A stretch of 64,000 nt of DNA from Chryseolinea sp. H1M3-3 (GTDB lineage: Bacteria; Bacteroidota; Bacteroidia; Cytophagales; Cyclobacteriaceae), in the NCBI RefSeq assembly GCF_029360725.1, contig NZ_JARKMY010000002.1:372001-436000 (forward strand), given 5' to 3'. The notes beneath the pieces are model-generated. The model was not told the origin of the DNA. It did not search any database and saw nothing but the letters and a program-made list of their open reading frames with translations. The position numbers and the translations under genes were made by a program. Positions within the stretch are counted from its first letter, which is position 1; every line of letters starts with the position of its first letter. Shown one piece after another: positions 9,714 to 18,153 of this stretch.

Positions 9714-9747
9714 GAAAAACAAAAAGGCACCTGATTTCAGGTGCCTT
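9714..9747 (-). terminator. Rho-independent terminator after doxX-like gene
   Basis: On the minus strand, AAGGCACCTGA / TCAGGTGCCTT forms an 11-bp stem with a 1-2-nt loop followed by a T-rich run (TTTTTGTTTTT). It lies 21 nt beyond the stop of the DoxX gene. Confidence 0.85.
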
Positions 9748-9768
9748 CCCGGTTTAGGTTAATAGGAT

Positions 9769-10221
9769 TTACAAATTCGCATGTTCCATTTCTCGCCGAC
9801 GTTTAGCATCTATGGAATAACGACCTGCTCCGAAGACCATAAAGACTATTAAGCCAATGAAGACAACAATAGATAACCAAAGCTCCATGTGCTGACCAAT
9901 TGAAAGAAAACCTTTAGGAGCATTAACCATGAAGACAGCTCCGATAAGGATGGGCAACTGAATAAAGCATACGATTCGGGTAAAAAGTCCAAAGAAGATC
10001 AGCGGGCCGCCCAAGATATGTGCAAAGACGATGTAATGTGCGAGCGTTATTCCGGCAAAATAAGTATTTATTCCTGCCGTAGTCATTTTAAGCTCCGCCA
10101 TGTGCGTAATAAAATAGAGCCCTTTATAAGTGATAAAGGCTCCAAGAACAATCCGGAATACATCTAAAAATCCAGGGCGATGGCTGTTACCCCACCGCTC
10201 AAGGTCGGTAATTACATTCAT
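9769..10221 (-). CDS. DoxX-family membrane protein
   Basis: 150-residue integral membrane protein with four predicted TM helices, typical of DoxX. The N-terminal segment RPGFLDVFRIVLGAFITYKGLYF, the LAHYIVFAHILGGPLIFFGLFTR region and the C-terminal helix followed by a basic tail fit the family. DoxX proteins are tied to redox or thiol stress in some bacteria, but their biochemical role is mostly unknown. The ATG at 10221 is preceded by two overlapping palindromes, hinting at control by a small dimeric repressor. A strong terminator ends the transcript. Confidence 0.8.
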   Translation of the reverse strand: MNVITDLERWGNSHRPGFLDVFRIVLGAFITYKGLYFITHMAELKMTTAGINTYFAGITLAHYIVFAHILGGPLIFFGLFTRIVCFIQLPILIGAVFMVNAPKGFLSIGQHMELWLSIVVFIGLIVFMVFGAGRYSIDAKRRREMEHANL

Positions 10222-10246
10222 AGCTTGTAATATTTGGATGTTACAA

Positions 10247-10266
10247 AGTTTACTAAACTATTTAGT
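10247..10266. promoter_or_regulatory. Overlapping palindromes upstream of doxX-like gene, candidate operator
   Basis: AGTTTA-C-TAAACT (10247-10259) is a perfect 6+1+6 palindrome and shares half a site with ACTAAA-CTA-TTTAGT (10252-10266). It sits 26 nt before the DoxX start in a 50-bp gap. Size and symmetry suit a MarR/HxlR/TetR-type regulator, but none is encoded nearby. Confidence 0.35.
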
Positions 10267-10271
10267 CAGAA

Positions 10272-10634
10272 TCAAGATTTATTTGTGTTATTCCAAATCC
10301 TGATAACCCAATAGATCGGAAAGGTGATCACACCCAGGAAAATGAATAGGAGAATCCACAGCAATTGCTCTCCAGTACCAATATCCTTATTGAGTATTGC
10401 ATGGACGATATAAAAGATGAGAAGAACCAATGTAGCCAACGCTAACAGTACGATTGGGATAATAAAGGAGAAAACTACAATAAGGATTTCCCGTGCCTCA
10501 GGTTCGCCATGTTCATTCATTTCCACAAGCTGGATGATGGCGTAAACAATTTGCCAGAGAATAATAGGAAAGAGAATAAAGGGTAGGATTGTAAAAATCC
10601 CCAGTACAATCTTTTGCGGTCTGCTTAGAACCAT
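10272..10634 (-). CDS. Small integral membrane protein, unknown function
   Basis: 120 residues with three clear hydrophobic helices (about 9-36, 48-78 and 88-112) and an acidic loop (NEHGEPEARE) between the first two. The last helix with its W-IRIW end recalls the phospholipase-D nuclease N-terminal (PLDc_N) membrane segment, but no catalytic domain is present. I do not recognise the family. It lies 50 bp upstream of the DoxX gene in the same direction, so the two may be cotranscribed. Confidence 0.65.
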   Translation of the reverse strand: MVLSRPQKIVLGIFTILPFILFPIILWQIVYAIIQLVEMNEHGEPEAREILIVVFSFIIPIVLLALATLVLLIFYIVHAILNKDIGTGEQLLWILLFIFLGVITFPIYWVIRIWNNTNKS

Positions 10635-10675
10635 ATCGGTGAAATTTGGTATGACTATGAATCCGAAAAAGAAGG

Positions 10676-10704
10676 CAAAAAAAAACTGCTCATAAATGAG
10701 CAGT
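10676..10704 (-). terminator. Rho-independent terminator after RRM gene
   Basis: Minus-strand hairpin ACTGCTCAT / ATGAGCAGT (10685-10704) followed by an eight-T run. It is placed 22 nt after the stop of the RNA-binding protein gene. Confidence 0.88.
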
Positions 10705-10726
10705 CTTGTTTACAATATCGGATGGA

Positions 10727-11056
10727 TTAATATTCGTTATTGCTTCTGCGGTTAAAGCCACCGCCACCGCCACTTTTGTAACCTCCTCCGCCACCGCCAC
10801 TTCTAGGAGCATCGGTGCGTGGTCTTGCTTCGTTGACCACTAAGGTCTTACCCAAGAAATTGAAACCGTTTAAACTTGTGATAGCTTGACGGGCACTCGC
10901 ATCGTCCGACATTTCAATAAATCCGAAACCACGGCTGCGCTGTGTAACTTTGTCCATAACAATCTTGGCAGAAGAAACTTCGCCATACTCTTCGAATAAT
11001 CCCTTCAATTCCTGTTCGGATGCCTTAAAAGGGATATTGGCAACGTAAATGTTCAT
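10727..11056 (-). CDS. Glycine-rich RRM RNA-binding protein
   Basis: 109-residue single RNA-recognition-motif protein. RNP2 (IYVANI) starts at residue 3 and RNP1 (RGFGFIEM) lies near residues 42-49. After the roughly 80-residue RRM there is a Gly-rich, Arg-containing tail (PRSGGGGGGYKSGGGGG). Such proteins in Bacteroidota and Cyanobacteria bind single-stranded RNA and act as RNA chaperones, often induced by cold. The gene has a 234-bp upstream gap without a gene, compatible with a long 5' leader, and its own terminator, so it is probably monocistronic. Confidence 0.92.
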   Translation of the reverse strand: MNIYVANIPFKASEQELKGLFEEYGEVSSAKIVMDKVTQRSRGFGFIEMSDDASARQAITSLNGFNFLGKTLVVNEARPRTDAPRSGGGGGGYKSGGGGGFNRRSNNEY

Positions 11057-11290
11057 TGGTAAAAATAAGTAAATGGAAAATTAAATTAATGCCAACTGGC
11101 AAACTTGGCTGAACGACTACTCGTAATGACGGGTGAGAGGGACTCAGTAAAGAATGACAATTAACATTTAAAAGTAATAAGAAAATTTGACTAAATGCTA
11201 AAAGTTATACTTTAAGGTATTTATGTGCCTTTTAAGGCCAATTTCGCACTTATTGCAACCGTTGCAGCAGCATATTTAGCCCTCTTTGGG

Positions 11291-12019
11291 TTAGTACGCC
11301 CGCTCAATGCTACCCGATCCGTATATTTTTTTCTGGGCCGATTTGGTATTCCCTTTGTGTTTTACCTGACCATTGCCCACTACCAACGCGTCTATTGCAT
11401 TCGAGACATTTAGTTGACAAAGGCCTGGGCCGCTGACCTTGGCTTTCGCTGTCTCCAATGCACAAGCGTAACCGTTTAATGTTCCTGAACCACTTACAAT
11501 AGCATCGATTGATGTTGCATAACCTTTTACGGTCATAACCCCAGGCCCACTTAATTCCGCTTTTATCGTATTCCCTTTTAAGTCAACGTCCAGGCTACCA
11601 GCGCCTGATACGCCTAAGTTTATATAATCGGATGCAATGGAGTTTTCAGAAATGATTCTGCCGTTTCCATTGACTTGCAAATCATTCAGATTTTTAACGC
11701 TGACATATAGCTTCATCGTTGGATTTAACTTGATATCGTCAATCTTTTGCCAAAGACTTTTATTTGGATTGTCTGGCTTGCGATCAACGTTTACCATTAA
11801 TATCCCGTTTTCAACTTTTATTTCGGTAACAGCGAAAATTTCAGTTAAAGCTTCGACTGTCACTTCTTGTTTATTGGTTTGTTTAAGGTAAACCGTGTAA
11901 TTTGAATTGACATAGATGCCCTTGAATTCAGGAAGCTCCAACACTTTCTTGGTAGTTTGTGCAGTAACAGATCCTATAGCACAAGCCATCACAAAAAGGA
12001 GTACGATACATTTTTTCAT
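11291..12019 (-). CDS. Secreted GIN-domain (DUF2807) auto-transporter adhesin-like protein
   Basis: 242-residue exported protein. I chose the ATG at 12019 because it opens a standard signal peptide (MKKCIVLLFVMACAIGSVTAQ); in-frame ATGs at 12025 and farther upstream only add residues not typical of a signal. The mature part is a right-handed beta-helix-like GIN domain with repeating short strands (VNGNGRI, SGAGSLDV, SGPGVMTV, SGSGTLNG, SGPGLCQL, GNGQVKHKG). GIN proteins are very common in Bacteroidota and sit at the cell surface or periplasm; no enzymatic function is known. Confidence 0.85.
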   Translation of the reverse strand: MKKCIVLLFVMACAIGSVTAQTTKKVLELPEFKGIYVNSNYTVYLKQTNKQEVTVEALTEIFAVTEIKVENGILMVNVDRKPDNPNKSLWQKIDDIKLNPTMKLYVSVKNLNDLQVNGNGRIISENSIASDYINLGVSGAGSLDVDLKGNTIKAELSGPGVMTVKGYATSIDAIVSGSGTLNGYACALETAKAKVSGPGLCQLNVSNAIDALVVGNGQVKHKGNTKSAQKKIYGSGSIERAY

Positions 12020-12140
12020 ATACATGATTTTGTTCATATCAAATAACCGGATCATCGGTTGAAAATGAAACTTGCCCATCGATTAAAAGTGTAGTTGGTC
12101 GGCTGTACCCTGCTGATAAGGTTCATATTTCCGGGAAATC

Positions 12141-12245
12141 TTACTTCTTATCCCGAAAGATTGCCTTGAAGATGAGAATAAAGGCAATTCCACCAATGCA
12201 CATTAACAGTAAAACTTCAGGTGTAATTTGGTCAATAGCGTGCAT
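12141..12245 (-). CDS. Predicted 34-residue single-pass membrane peptide
   Basis: ATG at 12245 to TAA at 12141, encoding a short acidic N terminus (MHAIDQITPE), a hydrophobic helix of about 18 residues (VLLLMCIGGIAFILIFKA) and a basic tail (FRDKK). That is the layout of a genuine single-span protein with an inside-positive C terminus. It fills a gap of about 350 bp between the GIN gene and the HHH-barrel gene and runs in the same direction. No homologue is recognised; conservation in related genomes would be needed to confirm it. Confidence 0.5.
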   Translation of the reverse strand: MHAIDQITPEVLLLMCIGGIAFILIFKAIFRDKK

Positions 12246-12368
12246 GGGTACGTGAGTTCTTGTGGTGCAATTTATCTAAGGCGAAGCGGATGTATTAATG
12301 ATTCGTGAAAGAAATTATCGCCACGCAATCGTGCATCGTCTTCTCCCCGAATGATCTTTCGAGCTGAT

Positions 12369-14420
12369 TCAAAACCTGAAAACCATCTGAGCTTTAATGT
12401 CGTCTTTGGTATTCCCTTCAATGCTATCTATCCCTGACCCAATCTGATTTTGGTGCTGATAACGAATGTGTGCGTATCTAAACCAAAACGTGATGTGCCG
12501 GTTGATTTTATATTGTAGAATAATCATCTTTCTAACACCAGCCCCATAATAAGCAGGTAACGAATAAGCGAGCCAAACATCGTTTTCGTAGGCATACTGC
12601 CGGTTATCATAATCCTCTGTTTCAAACAGGCCATAACGCATCGTTAATTTTAATTTTCCGAGATCAATAATCAGATCCTGCATAAGCGCAAACCCTTGTG
12701 TTTTCTTATTTTCAATGGAATAGGTGCTAAATTGTGCGCGACTTTTAAACCGAAGCATGGAATGGGGTGAATAATCAAAACTCACCCAGTAGTTGTTCTT
12801 CTTGCCTGCAGATAAGATGTATTGATTTGTCGAGTCGGATTCAATATTCCTGCTCTTAAATTCTTCTCGTGCCTGAATAAATATCTTAACTTTTCGGGAA
12901 GGCTCGTAATTAAATCGCAACAGCCATTCGTGCCCTGTCGACGGCGCATAACTTCTGAAACGAAGCCATGGGAATTTAAAGATGTCAACATATCCCGATA
13001 CACTGTAACGTCGGCTGAAAGAATATTTCCATCCCCAATAAATTCCTTCTTCGTTTTGCGTGTTGCTGCCTTCTCCAAAACCACTGGAATAAAAGGTGTG
13101 GAAGTCACGGTCAAACTTACGGTACACTACCGATACATCAAGCTTTGGGGACAGACTGGTAAGGATGCCTGCACTTGCTGCTGTCCCTGCCTTTAATGAC
13201 TGGGCAACTTCACTAAAAAATGTTATGTTTTTTACGGTATAGTTAAGATAGATACCAATGTTTGTATTGGTTTTCCCTGCAAACGCAAATTGATTATACG
13301 CCGTAGGTGTCCGCTCGATTGGTGAATCGAAAACAACATGATTAAGCATGAGGCCTCCATCCAGTGCGTTGTATTTATATTGAATAATAGCTGCAAAATT
13401 GTTCTCGCTCGCCTGCTTTCGTTTTAGCAACTCACTCTCATTTCTGTGCAGGCCAGTCGCAGCAAAAGATGCAATAATGTCCTCCTGGTCGTTATCAACA
13501 ACCGTGGCATCTTTGTTTGTACGGGAAACAAATGTGGTCAGTGCAATTTTTTTTGTAGCCTCAAGTGTAAGCCCAATGCCTCGCATTCCACCCGATTCGT
13601 AAACTGACGTGTAAGGTAATAATCCGATATTACTCCGCCTGACGCTTGTTATTGTTTCGCTTCCCTTTCCGGTACCAAAGATTCCCCCCAACATCAAACC
13701 TTGACCGAATTGGCTTTGATAATCACCCACAATAAGATTCTTTATTCTACCCTTATTCTGAAGCTGAAAATGGCAGGAAAAATAGTCAAGCCCGTAATAG
13801 CGAGATGACGGCGCCCAGCGAATTTGTTCGCCCGGGTCTTTTTCCGTTGTGAATCCGAAACTAAAATCGCCTGGCCTGCTGGAACGAAATCGGATATAAA
13901 TTTTATCGGGCGAACCTTTGAACTTCGCCGATGGCGCTACAGTATTTTGGAATCCATTCTTTTGTTGCAAGGTTTGCTCGTAACGAATTAGAAAATAATT
14001 CTCGCCCTCTTTTTTTATTCGACGCCAAAGGGATGCATCAAGAGCAGTAGTTTGGTCGGTTACCGTCAGGAACGGAACAACTTTGTAGATCGTAGGCAGA
14101 TCAAATTCCGGAACGGTCTGAAGCTCGTATATAGAAATGAATTTTTGATTTTGTGTTCGATACTTAATTAACGCATCGATTTGGGACTCACTAAGTAGAT
14201 TGAGAAATCGAAAGTCTTCTGCGGTACCTTTGTTTAGATTGATTGGATGAGCCATTAATTGAACGAGGTTTTCATATAGCTCTTCATAATTTAGATCCAT
14301 ATCAGGCTGGCTAAAAAGTTCGTCAGCGATTTGACTCACATCAATTTCTTTTTTTGGAAAATCCTGGCAACAACAGGCAATAGCCAAATGGAGACAAGAA
14401 ATGATAATCAAAATTCTCAT
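12369..14420 (-). CDS. Helix-hairpin-helix domain protein with outer-membrane-like beta-barrel
   Basis: 683-residue exported protein. After a signal peptide (LIIISCLHLAIACC) there are tandem ComEA-type helix-hairpin-helix motifs: INLNKGTAEDFRFLNLLSESQIDALIKYR and a second from IYELQTVPEFDLPTIYKV. The rest, from about residue 130, is rich in alternating aromatic strands (FLIRYEQ, DKIYIRFRSSRPGDF, YGLDYFSCHFQL, ITFWFRYAHIRYQ) and ends in MVFRF, the terminal aromatic typical of BamA substrates. HHH motifs bind DNA backbones in other proteins; whether this one does is unknown. The start overlaps the stop of the barrel gene upstream by 4 bp (ATGA), so the two are translationally coupled. Confidence 0.85.
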   Translation of the reverse strand: MRILIIISCLHLAIACCCQDFPKKEIDVSQIADELFSQPDMDLNYEELYENLVQLMAHPINLNKGTAEDFRFLNLLSESQIDALIKYRTQNQKFISIYELQTVPEFDLPTIYKVVPFLTVTDQTTALDASLWRRIKKEGENYFLIRYEQTLQQKNGFQNTVAPSAKFKGSPDKIYIRFRSSRPGDFSFGFTTEKDPGEQIRWAPSSRYYGLDYFSCHFQLQNKGRIKNLIVGDYQSQFGQGLMLGGIFGTGKGSETITSVRRSNIGLLPYTSVYESGGMRGIGLTLEATKKIALTTFVSRTNKDATVVDNDQEDIIASFAATGLHRNESELLKRKQASENNFAAIIQYKYNALDGGLMLNHVVFDSPIERTPTAYNQFAFAGKTNTNIGIYLNYTVKNITFFSEVAQSLKAGTAASAGILTSLSPKLDVSVVYRKFDRDFHTFYSSGFGEGSNTQNEEGIYWGWKYSFSRRYSVSGYVDIFKFPWLRFRSYAPSTGHEWLLRFNYEPSRKVKIFIQAREEFKSRNIESDSTNQYILSAGKKNNYWVSFDYSPHSMLRFKSRAQFSTYSIENKKTQGFALMQDLIIDLGKLKLTMRYGLFETEDYDNRQYAYENDVWLAYSLPAYYGAGVRKMIILQYKINRHITFWFRYAHIRYQHQNQIGSGIDSIEGNTKDDIKAQMVFRF

Positions 14421-15238
14421 CTCTTACGGTTGATTTGATAGCCAACGGTCGCCTGATGCCGTGACCCAAAATTGAAATGATGCTGATAAGCATAATCTAT
14501 TTTGAATTTTTTCGGACGAAAACCGAACCCGAAGAAGGCAGCACTCGGGTTTATGTTAAAGCCAGTTCTGAAAATAAATTTTTTCAAAGGCTGGTATTCT
14601 ACGCCACTTTTCCATTTCACAGGATAGTTCAAATCTTTTTCCAACTCGGTGGTTACAAATGTCTGGGAGGTGAGTTGGAATCCGATGCCTACGATTAGAA
14701 CAGTTGGAAGCTTTTCGTTTTCTATAACGGAAATTTTCGGTTGATTAAGGTTTACGATATGAGCACCTATGGAAATCTTTTCCGTGAGTTTTGCTATTCC
14801 CCCAAAGCTTATACTGAAGACCCCTTTACTACCAAAGCCTTCTGCCTTGTATTGAACATAATTTGCTTTTATACCAAGCGAGGCAAGTCCAAACGTGTTG
14901 CTGAAACCTACCGCGAAAATTTGCTCATTGTACAGCTGATCACCAAAGCGAAATACGCCGACGCCGCCAACACCAAATTTTACTGGCACTGCAAATACAG
15001 CAGCCATGCGATTGAATGGTTTAAAAGACGGCTGGGTATCATACGCAAAGCTCGCGGACGTTTTATCCACTTTAGCGAGACCTGCAACATTATTGAATAT
15101 GGACCATTCATCTGTTACACAGGCTGAAGCATATGCCAGACCACCAGCACGGGAGCCCATTAACGTCGGAGCGCTTTGAGCAAAGGAATTTGACAGCCAT
15201 AGCATGGACATGCCTAAGGCCAATAAATAATGACACAC
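14417..15238 (-). CDS. PorV/FadL-like outer-membrane barrel protein
   Basis: 273 residues, starting with GTG at 15238, which gives a complete signal peptide (MCHYLLALGMSMLWLSNSFAQ); an ATG at 15211 would shorten it. The mature part begins with SRAGGLAYASACVTDEWSIFNNVAGLA, the opening seen in PorV/PorQ and FadL-like Bacteroidota barrels, followed by beta strands throughout (FGVGGVGVFRFGD, KFKIDYAYQHHF, RHQATVGYQI). The family includes type IX secretion components, but no other por/spr gene is nearby. Its stop overlaps the start of the HHH-barrel gene (ATGA), so the products may form a pair in the outer membrane. Confidence 0.8.
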   Translation of the reverse strand: MCHYLLALGMSMLWLSNSFAQSAPTLMGSRAGGLAYASACVTDEWSIFNNVAGLAKVDKTSASFAYDTQPSFKPFNRMAAVFAVPVKFGVGGVGVFRFGDQLYNEQIFAVGFSNTFGLASLGIKANYVQYKAEGFGSKGVFSISFGGIAKLTEKISIGAHIVNLNQPKISVIENEKLPTVLIVGIGFQLTSQTFVTTELEKDLNYPVKWKSGVEYQPLKKFIFRTGFNINPSAAFFGFGFRPKKFKIDYAYQHHFNFGSRHQATVGYQINRKR

Positions 15239-15441
15239 AACGGTTTATTTTAAGAATGTTTGAAATAACGTAAATGAAATTAAAAAATCAACAGCTTACC
15301 GATTAAAAGATTGACACATTTGATTGTTGAAATAGTTGCCGCTAAAGATCTTCAAGGAAATCAATAACTAGAAATTTTCCACCCGCATTGGATTTTAAGT
15401 ATAAGCCTTTGTAGTCATCAGTGAGATCGTTGAGACAGAAG

Positions 15442-16893
15442 TCAGAACTCCTTCCTCACATGAAAGAAAAATCCTTTTTCACCTTCGCCATTAAAAGTAT
15501 ATTCGAATCGGAACACTGTATCATACGATGCGACAATATCTATTCCTCCGCCGGCGCTGGATATGACTTTATCTGTTAATCTCGTACTCAGGGTATAATT
15601 CGGGTAACTTTTTACGTAGCCAACATCTCCATAGGTCTTAATAAAAATGGATAGAGGAATGTGTCTGAATTGTGGAATTGGCATCACGTTCCATTGATAA
15701 GTTCTGCTATAAATTCGTTTTCTTAAGGTTAGTTTATTGAGCGCATATGCAAGGCCTTCGATGACATAAATTTCATAACCCCTCGCGAATTGCTTTTTGT
15801 ATCCCATAGCTCCATAGTTGGAATATGGCACGTCGTCAGGCGTGCTGGCATACGCTATAAAATTATTTGCCAGGAAAAAATTTTTAGTCAGATCAAAAAA
15901 CTTGGAATAGGAGAGGCTTACCTCAAATTTTTTCAAATCATCTTTTGAGGTTACACCGCTTTTGGCTGCGATTAATGTCAGGTAATGTCCGTGCAATGGG
16001 TAGCCTACATAATCGCGGCGATCGGCGGTGAACTGATAAGAAATAATTCCAAATCGCTGTGAAGTTTTTTCATTGCCAAAATATGTTGGATTAAGCAAAG
16101 GAATGGTGTCATTGATGTCAGTACTTCGATACTCAATCTTCAGTGCATGTGATATATAAAACGAATTCCGGTAAGTATAAGTAATTCCACCACCGCGCGT
16201 TGTGCGGAGAAGATCATCTGCTTTTAAGAACTCCAGTTTATGATCGACAGTTCGAAATGCCAGGTTTTTTGTCTCCGCGAAATCCCAATCGAAAATCAAT
16301 CCGTGCTTTTGTTTTTTGTCGATGTAAGGAAATCGGTATGATAATTCGAAACGTCTTTGAAATCCGAATTGAGCCGTTAATCTAAGCGTTTCGTTTCTTC
16401 CGCGCATATTAAATTGATATAGACGCAGACCATAGTTAACGCGGTTAAAGTCGTGATTGTAGTTTTGCCACCACTCATTAAAATTCCGGTCAGACAATTC
16501 GAAGATAGGAGCGGGAAATGTATACCATCGCTCATTTAAATCAATCAATAGGTCGACGTAATCTTTCTGTAACTCAAGACTGCGGATTTCGACCGTATTA
16601 AATAGTCGGGTATTGATTAATTTTTTTTTATCTCGTTCAAGAATATCATTTAAATCGTGACTGTAAATAATATCTCCTTGACGGAGTGTTAGCTCCCTCA
16701 GCACAATTTGATCCCGCGTAATACGATTACCTAAAATGAAAATGCGGTTGATATGAATAAACCTGCCCGCCGTATCGGGAATTGTATGGAACGGAGTGCT
16801 GCTTAAAGTATCGGGCAACTTGATTTGTTCTTGCTGAGCAAATGACTCAGAAGCAAATAAAGAAATGATGATACTTAAAATCAGTGCCCGCAT
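15442..16893 (-). CDS. BamA/TamA-family outer-membrane protein
   Basis: 483 residues with a signal peptide (MRALILSIIISLFASESFAQ). A single POTRA-like domain follows at about 45-120 (IHINRIFILGNRITRDQIVLRELTLRQGDII through the strand VDLLIDLNERW), then a C-terminal surface-antigen barrel (FQRRFELSYRFPYIDKKQKHGLIF, RRDYVGYPLHGHYLTL, VASYDTVFRFEYTF) ending in an aromatic residue. One POTRA makes it far smaller than BamA (five) or TamA (three). It may assemble or export a dedicated substrate in the outer membrane. A 203-bp gap without a gene separates it from the PorV-like gene. Confidence 0.88.
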   Translation of the reverse strand: MRALILSIIISLFASESFAQQEQIKLPDTLSSTPFHTIPDTAGRFIHINRIFILGNRITRDQIVLRELTLRQGDIIYSHDLNDILERDKKKLINTRLFNTVEIRSLELQKDYVDLLIDLNERWYTFPAPIFELSDRNFNEWWQNYNHDFNRVNYGLRLYQFNMRGRNETLRLTAQFGFQRRFELSYRFPYIDKKQKHGLIFDWDFAETKNLAFRTVDHKLEFLKADDLLRTTRGGGITYTYRNSFYISHALKIEYRSTDINDTIPLLNPTYFGNEKTSQRFGIISYQFTADRRDYVGYPLHGHYLTLIAAKSGVTSKDDLKKFEVSLSYSKFFDLTKNFFLANNFIAYASTPDDVPYSNYGAMGYKKQFARGYEIYVIEGLAYALNKLTLRKRIYSRTYQWNVMPIPQFRHIPLSIFIKTYGDVGYVKSYPNYTLSTRLTDKVISSAGGGIDIVASYDTVFRFEYTFNGEGEKGFFFHVRKEF

Positions 16894-16936
16894 GTTGTAC
16901 CCACTAAGACAATGACAGTGCCAACAAGTTTAAAAA

Positions 16937-18076
16937 TCACTTTTTCAATTCATTGACATTGACGTGTTCTTTTCTATAAGAAAGCATCACTATTACAATA
17001 CCAGCAATAACCATTGGTATACTCAATATTTGTCCCATGTTTAGGAACATCCCTTCTTCAAACGGCTCCTGATTTTCTTTCAGATATTCAAAAAGGAAAC
17101 GAAGGCCAAAGCACCAAATTAAAAATATACCCAGTAAACGACCTGCTGGCAATTTTTCTTTTTGCTTAGACCAAAGCCAAAACAAGAAAATAAACAATAT
17201 AACACACGAGATCGATTCGTAAAGTTGGGCCGGGTGTCGTGAGATTCCATAGGTGCTGATTCGCGATGCGAGTTTCCCATCATCTAATAGTTGTCCGTTC
17301 GTTTTGGTTTTATCCCCAGCAGCATCAAAATACTCTGATAAATTATGACTTAACAGGTTTCGCGCTGACGTATTTGTGAATTCCCGCGCGCGCTCACCAT
17401 CTACTCCTCGCTTGAAGAAAAGGTAAATATTCAAGGGTACACTGGAGGAGGCGTCGGTATGTGGTATTGAATCGTTCCTTTTGATAACGACAGATTCAAC
17501 GAGTTGATCCTCATCGAACCTGGGATCAGTAATGGCATCTGTAAATTTATTTACAAATACTACGCCCCAGGGCTTTGTGGTTGGAAGGCCGATAATTTCT
17601 GAATTAAAAAAGTTGCCTAGTCTGATCAAGGCGCCAGTAAGTGCAACCACAATAACAATTCGGTCAACAACCTGGAGAAAAGATTGTCCGGGTTTTTTCT
17701 TTCGGCTATAAATATACAACGCTGATAAAATACCGATAGCGGCGCCGTGGCTTGCCAATCCTTGTAATCCTGTGAATCGGAACGGGCTGAATTCAAATGG
17801 TAAAAATATGCTCAGCGGATTTTCAGTAATAATTTCGGGTTGATAAAAAATAACATGCCCGAGACGTGCACCGATGATGGTTGCGATTACCATGTATATT
17901 GTCAAGGTATCGACATCTTTTTCCGGTTTTCCTTCTTCCTTATAGAAGTAGTACATGAATTGCTGGCTGATCAAAAATCCTAAAGCGAAAAACAATCCGT
18001 ACCAGCGTAGTGAGAAGCTGCCATAGGAGAAAATCTCAGGGCTAGCATTCCAAATAATGTAATTCAGTATCGACAT
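16937..18076 (-). CDS. lgt: Prolipoprotein diacylglyceryl transferase with large insert
   Basis: Integral membrane enzyme that transfers diacylglycerol from phosphatidylglycerol to the lipobox Cys of prolipoproteins, the first step of lipoprotein maturation. The ATG at 18076 (MSILNYIIWN) is preferred over an in-frame TTG nine bases upstream. Core motifs are present: LRWYGLFFALGF, the signature GALIRLGNFFNSEIIG, and RHPAQLYES near the C-terminal part. Between these lies a charged segment of about 100 residues (starting VNKFTDAITDPRF), making the protein 379 residues against about 260-290 for typical Lgt. The many lipoproteins in this window are its likely clients. Confidence 0.93.
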   Translation of the reverse strand: MSILNYIIWNASPEIFSYGSFSLRWYGLFFALGFLISQQFMYYFYKEEGKPEKDVDTLTIYMVIATIIGARLGHVIFYQPEIITENPLSIFLPFEFSPFRFTGLQGLASHGAAIGILSALYIYSRKKKPGQSFLQVVDRIVIVVALTGALIRLGNFFNSEIIGLPTTKPWGVVFVNKFTDAITDPRFDEDQLVESVVIKRNDSIPHTDASSSVPLNIYLFFKRGVDGERAREFTNTSARNLLSHNLSEYFDAAGDKTKTNGQLLDDGKLASRISTYGISRHPAQLYESISCVILFIFLFWLWSKQKEKLPAGRLLGIFLIWCFGLRFLFEYLKENQEPFEEGMFLNMGQILSIPMVIAGIVIVMLSYRKEHVNVNELKK

Positions 18077-18153
18077 AAGGGGCAAATATAATCCGTTAAA
18101 TGATATCCAGTAAGGGTTTTAGGGGAATGTCGGTTTTTGGTACATTTTCCATA

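Noticed and set aside
14741-15127. 128-codon plus-strand frame inside the PorV-like gene
   Set aside because: Shadow of a barrel gene with a signal peptide and conserved start; no domain in the shadow.
18083-18090. TATATTTG-like -7 element (CAAATATA on plus) before lgt
   Set aside because: It would make lgt leaderless and has no spaced TTTG partner; chance match likely in AT-rich sequence.
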